Assembly (NCBI GenBank): GCA_021927905.1
Contig: BLLK01000045.1
Coordinates: 496,001 to 560,000, forward strand
Direction of reading: 5' to 3'
Origin: Chaetoceros tenuissimus
Lineage: Eukaryota > Bacillariophyta > Thalassiosirophyceae > Chaetocerotales > Chaetocerotaceae
Length of the DNA stretch: 64,000 nucleotides
Of the stretch, positions 42,139-52,964 are shown piece by piece; position 1 is the stretch's first letter, and every line of letters starts with the position of its first letter. The notes below the pieces were generated by a model. That model worked only from the letters and a program-made list of their open reading frames with translations, was not told where the DNA came from and did not search any database. The position numbers and the translations under genes are program-made.

Positions 42139-42534
42139 ATTTCTGTGTGAACAAACTGTTCAATTAGTTCAATGAATAGGTCAGCTTATTGTATGCTTGA
42201 TGGTCGCTGATGTTACTACAAGCTTTAGCGCTTTGGGAGTAGAACCAACATAGTACCTTTAGTACGTACTGAGACATACAGTTTAGACAAAGCGTCCGAC
42301 CTATGTCCGTCGCTTCGATCCTAAATGGTCGGATTGGTTTTAAAAAAGAGGATGCAACATACTGGCTACAAAAAGAAGATTCATTCAAGATAATGTAGTC
42401 TACTTAAAAAAAGAGCATTGGTTTTTGAAGTGTTAGTTAAGCAGAAACAAATACTGACATAGTTTTCGATATTGGAATGTGTCATATTTATAATATAGTC
42501 ATTCTTTTTATGTGCGTTTATTTTCAATTCATCT
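42139..42534. other. Intergenic, 396 bp
   Basis: This lies between RCE1 and Ycf36, both on the minus strand. It contains the palindrome AGTACGTACT at about 42261-42270. No gene was seen. Confidence 0.45.
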
Positions 42535-43559
42535 CTAATTACAGCCTTGTCCTCCATTTGCAACTGCGCGATAATATCGGGAGTTGCAGTAAGTTGGGAC
42601 TCCATTGGATTGCTCTGCTGCAACTCCAGCAATCTTATCATCATAAACTAGTCTCTCAAGCATATCTGGGTCATACTCATTAAAAAGTGGTTTAGCCTTG
42701 AAAAGAACATTCAGTCCTACGCAAGAAGCTACCCAAACTGCACCTGCTACAAGAGAAAATTTCTTCATTCTTTCTACTACAGGCTGTACATCTTGTCTAT
42801 AAAGTAATAAATCACGTGCTATTTCTGATTCAGTCTTTTCTTCAACATCTCCATCATACCTTTCAATCAAATGATGATTGTCGATTATCATGAATAATTT
42901 GTACATTATGAAAATGCTGCATCATTAAAAATGAAGTAACTAACTTACCATCCGGTTTCTTCAAACTCAATTTCTTTGCTTGTGAGTCGATCACCTACAT
43001 ATCCCCAGCCACTGTATAGACGTAGACAAAAGATTAGAATAAATCCAAGAGCTCCAATGTGACTTGACAAGATTTGATGTGGTAAGTATCCATCCATTGT
43101 GAAAGTAGCACCACTAATTGGCCAGCAAATGACACCATAGAGAGCAACGTACAAAAGACCTAGTCTTGTTATAAGTGCACTATCGCCATTTGGTCTATTA
43201 GCCCAGTCAAAGAAAGGTGCAGAGATTAAATCGAGATACTCGTTTGCTGGTCTTTGTTCCATTGGGACAGCCTCTGCTCCAAAAGTTGCTGAAGGTGAGT
43301 TTGTTTTTTCCACGTTTTCAAACTCATCATCCATGGACAAATCAATATTTTGAAGAGATGCTGGAATTTTCGAGTTGAATCCGTCATCTTCGTCATCCAT
43401 TCCATTGTCCAACTTGAACTTTGCTGAAAGAGAAGTTGCTATCCTGGATTGGCTATAAGGAAAAGGTGATGGCCTCTTGCTATTCTGAGTTTGGAAACCA
43501 TTTGTAGTCCAAGCTCTGCTCAGGAAAATGGCAATAATACTCAACGGTGCTTTGAACAT
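42535..43559 (-). CDS. ycf36: Nuclear-encoded Ycf36/CGLD27-like (DUF1230) plastid membrane protein, 2 exons
   Basis: Minus-strand exons 43559-42949 and 42859-42535, 89-nt intron, 311 residues. The splice restores EFEETGWYDGDVEEK, the best-conserved block of the family (usual form YEESGWYDGQ). Other matches are VPMEQRPANEYLDL (about 97), FFDWA, the hydrophobic PISGATF and ILIFCLRLYSGWGYVGDRL, then ARDLLLYRQDVQPVVERM. The N-terminus has a signal peptide then TNGFQTQ, fitting plastid import. Ycf36 is plastid-encoded in red algae and nuclear in plants (CGLD27), so this is consistent with transfer from the endosymbiont. Its function is unsettled; in plants it has been linked to thylakoid function and iron status. 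Confidence 0.86.
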
Positions 43560-44031
43560 GATCGAGAATTAGGGAAGTGCGAAGGGGAAAATGAAAGCTA
43601 GCTAGTATTTATATTCGTAAAACATCACATTCTGTATTCTACTGCTACACTGTGCATTTCTATTCACTGTAGTAAAGGAAACTATCAGCTACCGTAGCTA
43701 GCACAGACTGTTGAGGACACGTCACCTCTTTCTCATCATCTCGATTTTCCGCGAAGGATTGGTAGCAATGTTTCCATTCCAATGACGAGAGAAACGCATC
43801 GCTATTTATGAGTATATTCATATGTATTTTATGTGAGGTGGAAAGAGCAGGGGTCGCAAAAATATCAAAGGAAATTCTAAAAGAAGAAACAGACTCCCCT
43901 ATTATGTCTCGATCAAATTATTTTCCAGCTATTCATTAGATACAGTAAAGTCAAACCGTACACATTCTTTCTATGAAAAATACTTCCTATTATGAAATAA
44001 TTATGGCAATTATAATAGTTTGTGAAATAAT
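43560..44031. other. Intergenic, about 0.47 kb
   Basis: This is the upstream region of the Ycf36 gene and 3' side of the reductase gene, both on the minus strand. No gene or repeated element was recognised. Confidence 0.4.
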
Positions 44032-44973
44032 TTAGAACTTGTAAACCTGATCCTTGGAATATCCCATCTCTCCGAGGAGTCCAGTCACTTCCTCACTTCC
44101 ACGCTCACCACACAAGATATCATACATAATTGGCGGACCGCAAACAAAGATGAGAACATCACTTCCTGCACTTGGAGGAGGAACGACCTCTTCAATCAAC
44201 TTGCGGTCGATAAATCCCTTTCTGAAGTCTCCACTGACTTCTCCCTCTTCGTGAGAAAGTACATGAGTTACAGAGAATTTATCTGCATGACTTGCGGACC
44301 AGTTGTCCAACATTTCCTTTCCAAGGATATCATCCTTCTCGCGTGATCCGTAAAGAAGGTGAGTCTTTTCAATGCTACTAGCTTCATCTCCAAGAATCGC
44401 ATGAAGAGCTTGTGTCATAGGTGTGATTCCTGTTCCTCCAGCAATCATTACAAGATTCTTTGGTGCCTTGAATGGATATTGAATCTTCACATTGAATGGA
44501 ATATGTTTGAATGCAACTACTGGTTCCTCAGACGGCTTGAGATTAGCAATGAATTGACTCATTTTTCCATCTGGATACTTGCGAATGAGAAGATCGAAAG
44601 TTCCAACATCTGCATTGGTACTGACGGGAGTGTAGGGTCTACACACAAATTCACCATCAATATCAGCTCCAGCCAAAATACATGCACAAGTAGACAAGTT
44701 AAGAGGCTTTGTGGAGTCTGGAAGCCCAAAACGAGCAACATAAGCAGTCTTTGAAACTGGGATGTTCTCAATCAAAGGAACCTTTACAAATTCATCAGTG
44801 AATTGGCAGTTGTTTGGTTCCACTAATGATTTAATTGGTGCCGAAGTAAGAGATGCTGGTAGGTCGGTAGAATCACTCATATTATGGCTTGGGATACAAC
44901 AAAATAAAGACTTTGGAAGTTTCATTTGTGAGCAAATTCGGACGCAAGGTCTGTGTAAAGCGTAAGAAAGCAT
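44032..44973 (-). CDS. NADH-cytochrome b5 reductase
   Basis: A 313-residue intronless flavoprotein. The FAD domain shows EFVCRPYTPVS (about 108-118; RxYT contacts flavin) and RKYPDGKMSQFI. The NADH domain shows LVMIAGGTGITPMTQALHAI (about 172-190), LLYGSREKDDIL and the FVCGPPIMYDIL loop (about 274-285), then the usual C-terminal KDQVYKF. The enzyme passes electrons from NADH to cytochrome b5 for fatty acid desaturation and sterol synthesis. The N-terminal 35 residues include two more ATGs in frame (at about residues 17 and 32) and may carry a weak membrane or mitochondrial signal. Confidence 0.92.
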   Translation of the reverse strand: MLSYALHRPCVRICSQMKLPKSLFCCIPSHNMSDSTDLPASLTSAPIKSLVEPNNCQFTDEFVKVPLIENIPVSKTAYVARFGLPDSTKPLNLSTCACILAGADIDGEFVCRPYTPVSTNADVGTFDLLIRKYPDGKMSQFIANLKPSEEPVVAFKHIPFNVKIQYPFKAPKNLVMIAGGTGITPMTQALHAILGDEASSIEKTHLLYGSREKDDILGKEMLDNWSASHADKFSVTHVLSHEEGEVSGDFRKGFIDRKLIEEVVPPPSAGSDVLIFVCGPPIMYDILCGERGSEEVTGLLGEMGYSKDQVYKF

Positions 44974-45417
44974 TATTGTGGAATTCTATTGGAATCTTCT
45001 GTGGTGGCGGCGATGATAGAAAAGAAATCTTCCTTTTTCATTGGTAGAAACGATAACGACGAGCGATGAGAAGGGTTTTACAGTGTGACTCAGTAATACC
45101 CTTGTTTCAGTAGGGGGTGGATTAAGCCCACACTATAAATACATGCGATTGTGGGATTACTCAGTCTTGGAAAGGTCATTTTTCCGAAGAAGTCTTTCAT
45201 TTTTCCTCTCTAAATATATGTTCCATACATGATTCTATGTACCAATTCTCTCTTTCATTACCAAGTCTTGGTTTAGAACTTTCCTGATTGCACAAGTACT
45301 TTTGTACTTTCTTCACAAGTCAGTCACAGCCCGCCCTGTGCACTTTTTTCTTCTTTTTCCACCTTTCCAGTTGCAACAACTTCCTTGTACTTCATTTGTT
45401 CCAAATCAGACGCAACC
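44974..45417. other. Divergent promoter region
   Basis: This lies between the reductase gene and the small basic protein gene. Pyrimidine-rich tracts (CTTTTTTCTTCTTTTTCC near 45340-45360) precede the latter. Nothing coding was recognised. Confidence 0.4.
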
Positions 45418-45666
45418 ATGAGAAATTCAAGTCTTTCCCTTCTTCTCCTCTTGGGATTTATTACAATGGCGACGTCGTCCTGGACAACGATGAAAAAGAA
45501 GAAGAATCTTCGAAAAAGATTGAAGCCTAGAAATCATAATGCTTCAACAGGAAATCTAAGAGCATCGAATCGTCGAATGACCAGTAAGCGTGTTGTCCGA
45601 ATTCACAAACAGTCTGAGGGGAAAGAAAAGCTTCGAGTATGGAGGAAGAAGCATGGGTTGGTTTAA
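45418..45666 (+). CDS. Small secreted polycationic protein (82 aa)
   Basis: The ATG at 45418 (context GCAACCATGA) starts a clear signal peptide (SLSLLLLLGFITMATSS). The remaining 60 or so residues hold about 22 Lys and Arg, with KKKKNLRKRLKPR right after the cleavage region and few acids. No cysteine is seen in the mature part. Secreted, strongly basic peptides in diatoms include silaffins, which act in silica formation, but the repeated KxxK-Ser pattern of classical silaffins is not evident. An antimicrobial or wall-binding role is equally possible. No family is recognised; the gene model is supported mainly by the signal peptide and composition. Confidence 0.5.
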   Translation: MRNSSLSLLLLLGFITMATSSWTTMKKKKNLRKRLKPRNHNASTGNLRASNRRMTSKRVVRIHKQSEGKEKLRVWRKKHGLV

Positions 45667-46410
45667 TGTAAAGAGGAAGGGGCAAACAGGTGGCTTCGTC
45701 TAGAAGTGAGGTTGAGGAGGGAATTGAAGGAAAGACGTCGATCCACTCCAGAAAAATAGTCATAAACGTATGTTGCCTTCTCAGAGAGAAACAGTAAACT
45801 TTGCGAAGCAGAGGATTTTCATGAAAATGAAAAGAAAAAGGAGGAAAAAGGAAATGACGCTTTTTCGACTTCAAACTACTTTATAAATATAATTTACACA
45901 TAATGTTTATGAGACGACATTTGGAGAGATCTGTGAGTTGGTTGCAGAGAGACAGGGCTCTGAATTCACTCGCAAAAATGAGAAAGAAGTTGACAAGAAA
46001 TGGGTCAGAGATAAAGTTCTACACTACAAATCCAAATCTTGTCCCTCGCCGGTGTGTAAAGGTGGTCCTTGGGTTGCAACTAGTTAGGAGATGTGTTTGG
46101 AGAAACAAAAGAAATCTCATTAGGAGAAAGTCGCTGGGAGAGAAGTAAGCTGAAGTATAAGTTGAGTAATTGTTTGTACCTTCTTGTCCAAATCTAGTAT
46201 ATCAGTTTGCAGTTTACACAAATCATGACAATGGCGAAACTTTGAAGCAAGTAAATGATGAACTAGTATATTGAAAGCGAGTTCTGTGACTACTTGTTAG
46301 ATACATAGATAGTAGATAATTATAACAACTGCTCAAAATCGTATTCTTTCCCGTACTTATATCTTAAAGAACAAATTCACTCGAGGACTTTTAGTAACTT
46401 TCAAATTATT
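45667..46410. other. Intergenic, about 0.74 kb
   Basis: It contains an 81-codon, ATG-started frame (45903-46148) whose product is again very basic (including VWRNKRNLIRRK). It lacks a signal peptide or family and was not called. The rest shows nothing recognisable. Confidence 0.4.
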
Positions 46411-49400
46411 TTACACACATAATGTTTCCTCGCGCTGTACTCGATCCAAGTCATGTTTACATCTAACAACGCGGTAGTTTTGAGGGTTCACTCTAGTCTT
46501 TTCATAAATTTTCAAAGCTCGGGTGAACGCTTTCTTTGCAGCATCGAATTTGCAATTTCTAGAATTCACTGTCCCGATTCCATTATGGATATCAGCAATG
46601 AAGGGATGCTCACTGCTAAAAGTTTCGACTCCTACCTCTAGAGCTTTATCAAAACATTCAATTGCATCGGTATACTTTCGTTTTGCTGTGTAGTACAAGG
46701 CCAGATGATAAAGTGAATATGCAGTCTCATAGTGATCCTCTGTAAGTTCATGTCGAATCCTAAGAGCATCTTGGAAAGCATGGAATGCCTTATCAATCTT
46801 GCCTTGACGCAAGAGTAAAATACCAATTTCAGATTTGGTAGCAGCCACGTCAGGACAATCAAAATTTAATACTTTTCGTTGCATCCTATAACACTTTTCA
46901 AAGTAGTTCATGGCTCTGTTCTCGTCGTCCAGTCGAGCGTGACAAAGAGCAACCCAGTGTAGAGTAGAGGCAAGATCTGGATGCTCATTTCCAAGGAGAT
47001 CTTTTTGTACCTTGAAAACGTGCTCGAGCTGAGTGAGAGCTTCTTCAATCTCATCAGTCTCCATCAGAACCTTTGCAATTTCTAATTGTGTTGAAATTGT
47101 ATCTGGGTGATTTTGACCAATTGTTGAAAGTTGAACTTTCAAAGCATCATTGAGTAAGGACATTGCAGGGCCAAGTTCATACAATTGCCTTTTTATAACA
47201 GCCAAATGATATACTGTCTTTGCAACAAGATGATGATGTGATCCTAAGATTTTCCTTTGTCTAGAACATACACTTTCTAATAAATTGGATGCTCTCTTGA
47301 AGTTCCCCAAGTGATATTCTACTATGCCAATGTCGCAATTCGTATTGCAAATATCCAGCTCATTCGTATCAAGAGAACTTTCAATAACTTTCAGAGCCGA
47401 AGTGTGATGTTGCAACGCATCGGAATAACGCCCTACCCTCACATTGAAGTAACCTAAACTATTATGAGTGGAGGCAACCTGTTGAGCACTAACCTTTGTA
47501 TTTTGTTGCATTTCAAGTACTTCAGCATAGAATTGTATTGCTTCTATATATTCACCTCTTTCACTATGAGCAAAGGCGATCTTTCCTAACATTCCAGACT
47601 CAATGAAGCTCTTGTAATTGTCTTTGCTTGAACGAATATTTTCAAGACAATTGCGCTCTTTGTAATAAACTTTGCCCATGTTAACATAGGTCAAAGCCAC
47701 ATCAGGATTAATTTCATTTGGGGCTAGATGATGTTGTTGTATCTTTAGTGCATCTTGCAGATGTGTCATGGCTGAATCGAAATTATTCTGATCCAATTCC
47801 GCTAGAGCGATATTGTTCAAATGCTGAGCAACCTTGTGATGCTTAGAACCAAACAAATAAGAGTCAATATTCTTGGCTTCAATGAATTTGTGGATTCCTT
47901 CTGAAATATGATTGTTTTTCACATAGTATTTTCCGAGCTTCACTAAAGTTTCTGCTACTTGACTACTTTTCCTACCAAATTTCTTCCGCTGGAGGTCCAA
48001 GACTTCTTCATACTTTTTCACACCCTTCTCATGATAGCCATTTTCAAGATAAAGTCCAGCAAGAGTTAATTTTGTTTGAAGGACTTTTCCATGAGTTGGA
48101 CTATATTTATCCATGAGATCGTCAAGAGTTCCTAAACAAGCGCTGATTTTTTCAAAAGATTTGTTTTTCTTCTTCTTCGAGGATTCTGCATTTCCAGAGT
48201 CACATTTCAAAATTTCTTCGAACGGCCTCGCGCCATCATTTTCGCAAGAGACAACATTCATTTGAGCAAGCATATCATCAATATTCACATCACCGCTAGT
48301 GTCGGTACTATCTTTTTTTTCTCTTTCGGTATTTGGAAGTTTATCAGATTCGACCTGAGTAGATTTCTGCGGGCTTGATGCACCCCCAAGAAAGGAAGCT
48401 GCAACAGAAGAATCTCCCAGAAATTGTGTTCCATAGAGAGTTGATGCAGCAACTGAAGCATCTCCAACAAAATTGGTCCCAAGTAGAGACCCAGTTGCTT
48501 CCGTGTAAGCCACTGAAACCTCTGAGTCGAAATTCTGGACGTTTACATTTGAATCGGAATTTTTATCTATTGGAGTTGGTTCTGATATTTTCTTTTTTTC
48601 TACCTCTCCGCTGTAGAAGTTGGACGGATATAAACTATTGGTCAAAGCAGTCGGGACCGGGCTACTTTGGAACTCTCGAACCTCGTAGCCCTCATCAACA
48701 CACTCTAGTTCACTTTGTTTTTGTCTTCTAGCCTTCCATTTCTGTTCAACTCTTTTCAAAGATCCTTGTTGTTTTGATGGACGTTTACTTCTGTCCGAGG
48801 CTTTTGCATTGCTTGGTGTTGAAAATAGACCAATTGCTAATTCTTCCGTAGCATTGGCGAGTTTATCCACTGCTCGGAAAACATATTCGGCCGGAGACCA
48901 GTCATTCAAGTTCTTTTCTATTGTTTGGTATGATTCCCCTGCAATAGATCTAGAATCTGGAGCATGTGTCATAAAAGTAATTTGGGAAACTTCATCATCA
49001 TCGCTGTTGAATGTGGGGTTTGTTTCAACGATATGAAAGAAGCCACTTGAATCCTCCTCATCTGCTGAGAAATTTTTCTTTCTCTTACTTACTGGTGGCC
49101 GAAATGGAAGAGCATTTGTTGGAGGATCAACTGATCTTGGTGGTGCACTTTTCTTGGGTTGTTTTCTCTGGCTTGTACGAGGTGAGACTTTTTTACCTTC
49201 TTCACATATAATTCCTTCGATTTCACAAAGACATTGTATTGTTGAAACCATGTCTGGATCGTCATCGCCCACCCCATACCGTTTATACAATTTCAACGCC
49301 CTATTGAAACTAGCCCTGGCTTCTGAATAAGATTTCTTCGCCATGTAAAGATCACCTAGGACATTAAGTGTACGTGCAACATCAGGATGATCTTCTCCTA

Positions 49401-50775
49401 GGAAATTGACTTGGTGTTCAACTACCCTCAAGTAAGTCGAAATAGACCTTTCAATTTCATTCATTTGTACGTAAAGTCCACCTTGATTTTGTAGACTCCC
49501 AATAAGATGTCGTTGGACATTGTAATTTTGACTATTGCCTTTGCCATTTGAATTCTCAATTTTGCTATCTTCGTAGAGCTTTGTATATATTGATATTGCT
49601 CGTTTGTTCCAACCGAGACTTTGAGCATGATCATCCATACGTCTGTGTAGATTGCTCAAACTAGCATAGATGTTTCCAACTTGCAAAGACATTTCACCAA
49701 ACATCAATTTCCTCAACTTTAAAACGTGTTGATAACAGCTCAAAGCTTTCTCGAGATCTTTATTTTTCTCATACGCAAGAGCAAGAAGTGACTCAATCAT
49801 TTCTTGGTCCTTGTTATCGCTGTTGAGCAGTAATCTGACATCACGAGCTTGTTCATACATCGAGACTACTTCATCATACTCTTTCCTTCTCTTGTAAACA
49901 CTAGCCATTGAAAGAAGTGTTGAAACAATATCTTTTCTCAAATCAATACCATAAGTTGAACTCTTGGATGGTGTTTGCTGTGCATCAGACTCGCCATTTA
50001 TATCATCCAAAAACCCAGTATTACTAATACCTAAAATGGCATTTTTTAGTTGTGTTGTTTTGCCATTACTCAAAGCTAGAATGCGTGTTGTGGAAACTGG
50101 GTTTTCTACGGACTTGAGGAAATTTAAGCCTTCCTTATAGTAGCGCAATGCATCTTCTTCTTCTTCTAAATTATATTCTGGATCATTCAATTCTTTTGAA
50201 TAGTATAACTGTGCCAAAGCTGTTAAGGACCTCGAAATTATACGGGTTCTCTCATGATTAGTCAATGAAATAACTTGCACATTACAGCTTGTTGAATTCT
50301 TTTTCATGCTCTCAGGAGTCCCTGGAAAGTCGACCATAACACCAGTAGGAGATGTTAGATTGGTATTAGCACCATAGTCCGACGAAGATGAGGAAACATC
50401 ACTCTCTACAAGGTAGTTCTGTTTCCATTCCAAGAGCATAGTAATGGCATCTTCATTTGCTCGAACAGCTGAATCACTATCACCTAGTTGAGAATAAAGC
50501 CTTGCTATGCTTTGTAGAGTTTGAGCAATTTTTAATTCCAAATTTATAATCATTGGTGGAGAAGATTGACTTTCGAAGTCGTCAAACATTTCCAATTTTG
50601 CCTGAGAATTGTAAAATTCATTACAGTCAATGTACAAGTCCAAAGCTTCTTCATATGCACCAATAGCTTTCCTATAATTTTCTGGGTCATTTGTCTGCCT
50701 ATTTATTAAAGCAATATTATGAATTACAGCAGCCTGCTGCAGCTTTGAATGGAAGTCCTGTGGAGTCATGGACAT
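46411..50775 (-). CDS. Large TPR protein (kinesin-light-chain-type repeats), 1,454 aa
   Basis: A single 4.4-kb exon. Two arrays of tetratricopeptide repeats of the 42-residue kinesin-light-chain type are visible: one at about 1-520 (e.g. HPDVARTLNVLGDLYMAKKS) and one at about 900-1440 (e.g. VAQHLNNIALAELDQNNFDS, HPDTISTQLEIAKVLMETDE, HPFIADIHNGIGTVNSRNC). Between them lies a low-complexity, Ser- and charge-rich part (about 530-880) with a short tandem repeat of GD-x-SVAAS type (about 767-795). TPR arrays bind peptides and scaffold complexes; no catalytic domain is present. Proteins of this layout are expanded in diatoms. The partner is unknown. Confidence 0.87.
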   Translation of the reverse strand: MSMTPQDFHSKLQQAAVIHNIALINRQTNDPENYRKAIGAYEEALDLYIDCNEFYNSQAKLEMFDDFESQSSPPMIINLELKIAQTLQSIARLYSQLGDSDSAVRANEDAITMLLEWKQNYLVESDVSSSSSDYGANTNLTSPTGVMVDFPGTPESMKKNSTSCNVQVISLTNHERTRIISRSLTALAQLYYSKELNDPEYNLEEEEDALRYYKEGLNFLKSVENPVSTTRILALSNGKTTQLKNAILGISNTGFLDDINGESDAQQTPSKSSTYGIDLRKDIVSTLLSMASVYKRRKEYDEVVSMYEQARDVRLLLNSDNKDQEMIESLLALAYEKNKDLEKALSCYQHVLKLRKLMFGEMSLQVGNIYASLSNLHRRMDDHAQSLGWNKRAISIYTKLYEDSKIENSNGKGNSQNYNVQRHLIGSLQNQGGLYVQMNEIERSISTYLRVVEHQVNFLGEDHPDVARTLNVLGDLYMAKKSYSEARASFNRALKLYKRYGVGDDDPDMVSTIQCLCEIEGIICEEGKKVSPRTSQRKQPKKSAPPRSVDPPTNALPFRPPVSKRKKNFSADEEDSSGFFHIVETNPTFNSDDDEVSQITFMTHAPDSRSIAGESYQTIEKNLNDWSPAEYVFRAVDKLANATEELAIGLFSTPSNAKASDRSKRPSKQQGSLKRVEQKWKARRQKQSELECVDEGYEVREFQSSPVPTALTNSLYPSNFYSGEVEKKKISEPTPIDKNSDSNVNVQNFDSEVSVAYTEATGSLLGTNFVGDASVAASTLYGTQFLGDSSVAASFLGGASSPQKSTQVESDKLPNTEREKKDSTDTSGDVNIDDMLAQMNVVSCENDGARPFEEILKCDSGNAESSKKKKNKSFEKISACLGTLDDLMDKYSPTHGKVLQTKLTLAGLYLENGYHEKGVKKYEEVLDLQRKKFGRKSSQVAETLVKLGKYYVKNNHISEGIHKFIEAKNIDSYLFGSKHHKVAQHLNNIALAELDQNNFDSAMTHLQDALKIQQHHLAPNEINPDVALTYVNMGKVYYKERNCLENIRSSKDNYKSFIESGMLGKIAFAHSERGEYIEAIQFYAEVLEMQQNTKVSAQQVASTHNSLGYFNVRVGRYSDALQHHTSALKVIESSLDTNELDICNTNCDIGIVEYHLGNFKRASNLLESVCSRQRKILGSHHHLVAKTVYHLAVIKRQLYELGPAMSLLNDALKVQLSTIGQNHPDTISTQLEIAKVLMETDEIEEALTQLEHVFKVQKDLLGNEHPDLASTLHWVALCHARLDDENRAMNYFEKCYRMQRKVLNFDCPDVAATKSEIGILLLRQGKIDKAFHAFQDALRIRHELTEDHYETAYSLYHLALYYTAKRKYTDAIECFDKALEVGVETFSSEHPFIADIHNGIGTVNSRNCKFDAAKKAFTRALKIYEKTRVNPQNYRVVRCKHDLDRVQREETLCV

Positions 50776-51541
50776 GATTTTGAATCACTTTTAAACGTAC
50801 AGCAACAAGAACTTCAACTTTGATCTGATAAGTAATTAGAATTGAAACTATTCAAAGTGAAACTGTCGAGTTTCCATTAAGTTGGGTCCAGTTTTAAAGA
50901 AAGATCTATAGTAATGAAATGACAGCCGGAGATGTGAGTGGTAGGATTATGATTATGATTGGGTTTATTGATACGTATGAAGGTGCACCTATCGAGAGGA
51001 ACAGGGAGTGGTTTACATGTCCAAAAACATAAGAATGGTTCGTCTTTTCAAGCCGATCAAAATTTTGTTTTACACGACTCGATGTAGGGCTTCCCGGAAA
51101 AAGAAAATATAATTGGATAAATTATAACTTATGAGAATGAATGTTACTTTTTATTCTTACCAATATCCCTAGAACCCAATCCCGATTTGATCATGGCTCG
51201 AAATATTTATTTTTCAATTTGGCTATTATCGCAACGCACAGATACGTAGCGAGCAGCCTCCTTCTCGGCTCTTTCTCCTACTGAGGCTGCAGATACCCCT
51301 GTTATTTCTATTACAAGTAATTAGTGCTACTAGACTACCGACCAACTGAAAATGAGATTTTAGGAAGACAAGTAACGTAACCTACATCCATCTAAACGTA
51401 TGCGCCAATTTTAGTGTTATTCCGACATACAAAAGCAATTACAACATGCGTGTACCAAAATTTTATGTTACTGAAATATATACGTGTACTTCACTTCATC
51501 CAGGGTCCACTCTTCTTTAATTTACAAACAAAAACTTGAAA
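50776..51541. other. Intergenic, about 0.77 kb
   Basis: This is the upstream region of the TPR gene and 3' side of the next minus-strand gene. No coding sequence, RNA or repeat was recognised. Confidence 0.4.
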
Positions 51542-52964
51542 TCACATTTTATCTATGAAACCAACGCTGAGAGATTTCCCACGTGATAAAACTGAACTTT
51601 GTGATGCGCATGACTCGATAGAACCTTTTGAGAATCCTTTATGAAGTTCAATTTGAGATTTGGGTGATTCCTCGTCGCGTAGGGACGAATTTCTCAACTG
51701 AAAGACGGGTAATGCGCTTGGGTCTATATCTGAGTGCTGTGACTGGAAAACGGGCAACAAATTTTGATCTTTTACATCTCCTTCTAAGTTGATGTCTCTG
51801 CTTTTATCGCCGTCCCGATCATTGATATTATTTAGTTGGATACTTTCTGGTCGCGGTTCTCGTTTAAACTTTGTATATATACTTCCTGAACAACACAAAA
51901 TGTTGCAATCATTCCTTTTCGAAATGAAACCTGCCAAATAAGTAGCAATAAAAAGTAAAATAAAACTGCCAATCACAGTGCCTCCTATTATCAAAAAATC
52001 AGTTCTCTCAATTTCTTGGTTTTCTATGTCATCTTTTGGTGGAAATATTTTTATACAGTCATCATTCCCGCAATTATACTTTTGCAAGCAATTTTCATTT
52101 TCTAAGCAGGCCTTTCTGGGACGCCAGCATAAAACTTGATCCCCTATGGAATAAATAGGATCCGGTGCTGTCTTTGTACAATCTTTTTCAATACGCGTTG
52201 ATGAATGTACTTTTGACTCAAAAATCCCAGCAAACAACCAAGGTATATCCTCTTCTTCTTCCCCGACGGTATTTTCATCACCGTCATTATCGCCCCAATC
52301 TAAATATGTTCCCTCTAATGGGTTTGCTTCAAATATATATATGTAAGAATCACTACATGTGTGGTTTCGTCCCTCTACTTTGACCGTTTTTTGAAATATC
52401 TGCAAGTGTTCAAGTGCACATGAGTGTTTTTATTGTATGCAATTGGCTAGAAAAGAGAGACGAAGATGATTTACTTACCGTGTCAGTGATTATACATCGC
52501 TTTGATAATTTCAAAAAGTCTTTTTCACCCTCAACTGATTTTGATATTCTATTACTAATACCCTCTGAAAGGAGAATCTGTGAAAAGAGAAGGGTCAGTT
52601 TTAAGTTTTTCACCTCATCTCAAAGATAGTTGGTATAATTCAATGAAAAACTTACTATTCCTATAAACAACCCAAGATATTGTAGCGCAAAGCAATTTTG
52701 ATACTTTCTCCTCTTGTGGTCACCACAAAGTGTTGGACATTTGAATTTGTTCTCGTCTCGGACGCTATCTACTCGTATTTCATCTCTTAGTGAACGGCTA
52801 TGAGGGCGCAGAGGTTTTTCATTATCAAGTCCTAAATCGAAATCCACCTTTACTTGCATTTGGTTTTGAGGAGACTCGGAGGATGATAATGAGTTCCAGA
52901 ATATGCGCTTCTCCTCTCTTCGTGCATCATCTGAGCAGTCTTTCCCATTTTTGTCCAAACTCAT
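51542..52964 (-). CDS. Two-TM protein with Cys-rich luminal domain, 3 exons
   Basis: Minus-strand exons 52964-52656, 52577-52479 and 52399-51542 with introns of 78 and 79 nt, both in phase 0; 421 residues. A charged N-terminal part (about 88 residues) leads to a membrane segment (about 92-110, ALQYLGLFIGI). The middle domain has about eight Cys, including CWRPRKACLENENC and CGNDDCIKIF, and an acidic patch (DWGDNDGDENTVGEEEED). A second segment (about 268-292, IIGGTVIGSFILLFIATY) is followed by CNILCC and a Ser-rich tail with two copies of LPVFQ. Both ends would be cytosolic and the Cys-rich part luminal or outside. The family is unknown; a surface receptor or adhesion role is only a guess. 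Confidence 0.68.

Noticed and set aside
45903-46148. Second basic frame near the polycationic protein
   Set aside because: No signal peptide, no convincing splice to the first frame, and only vague similarity (VWRNK against VWRKK).
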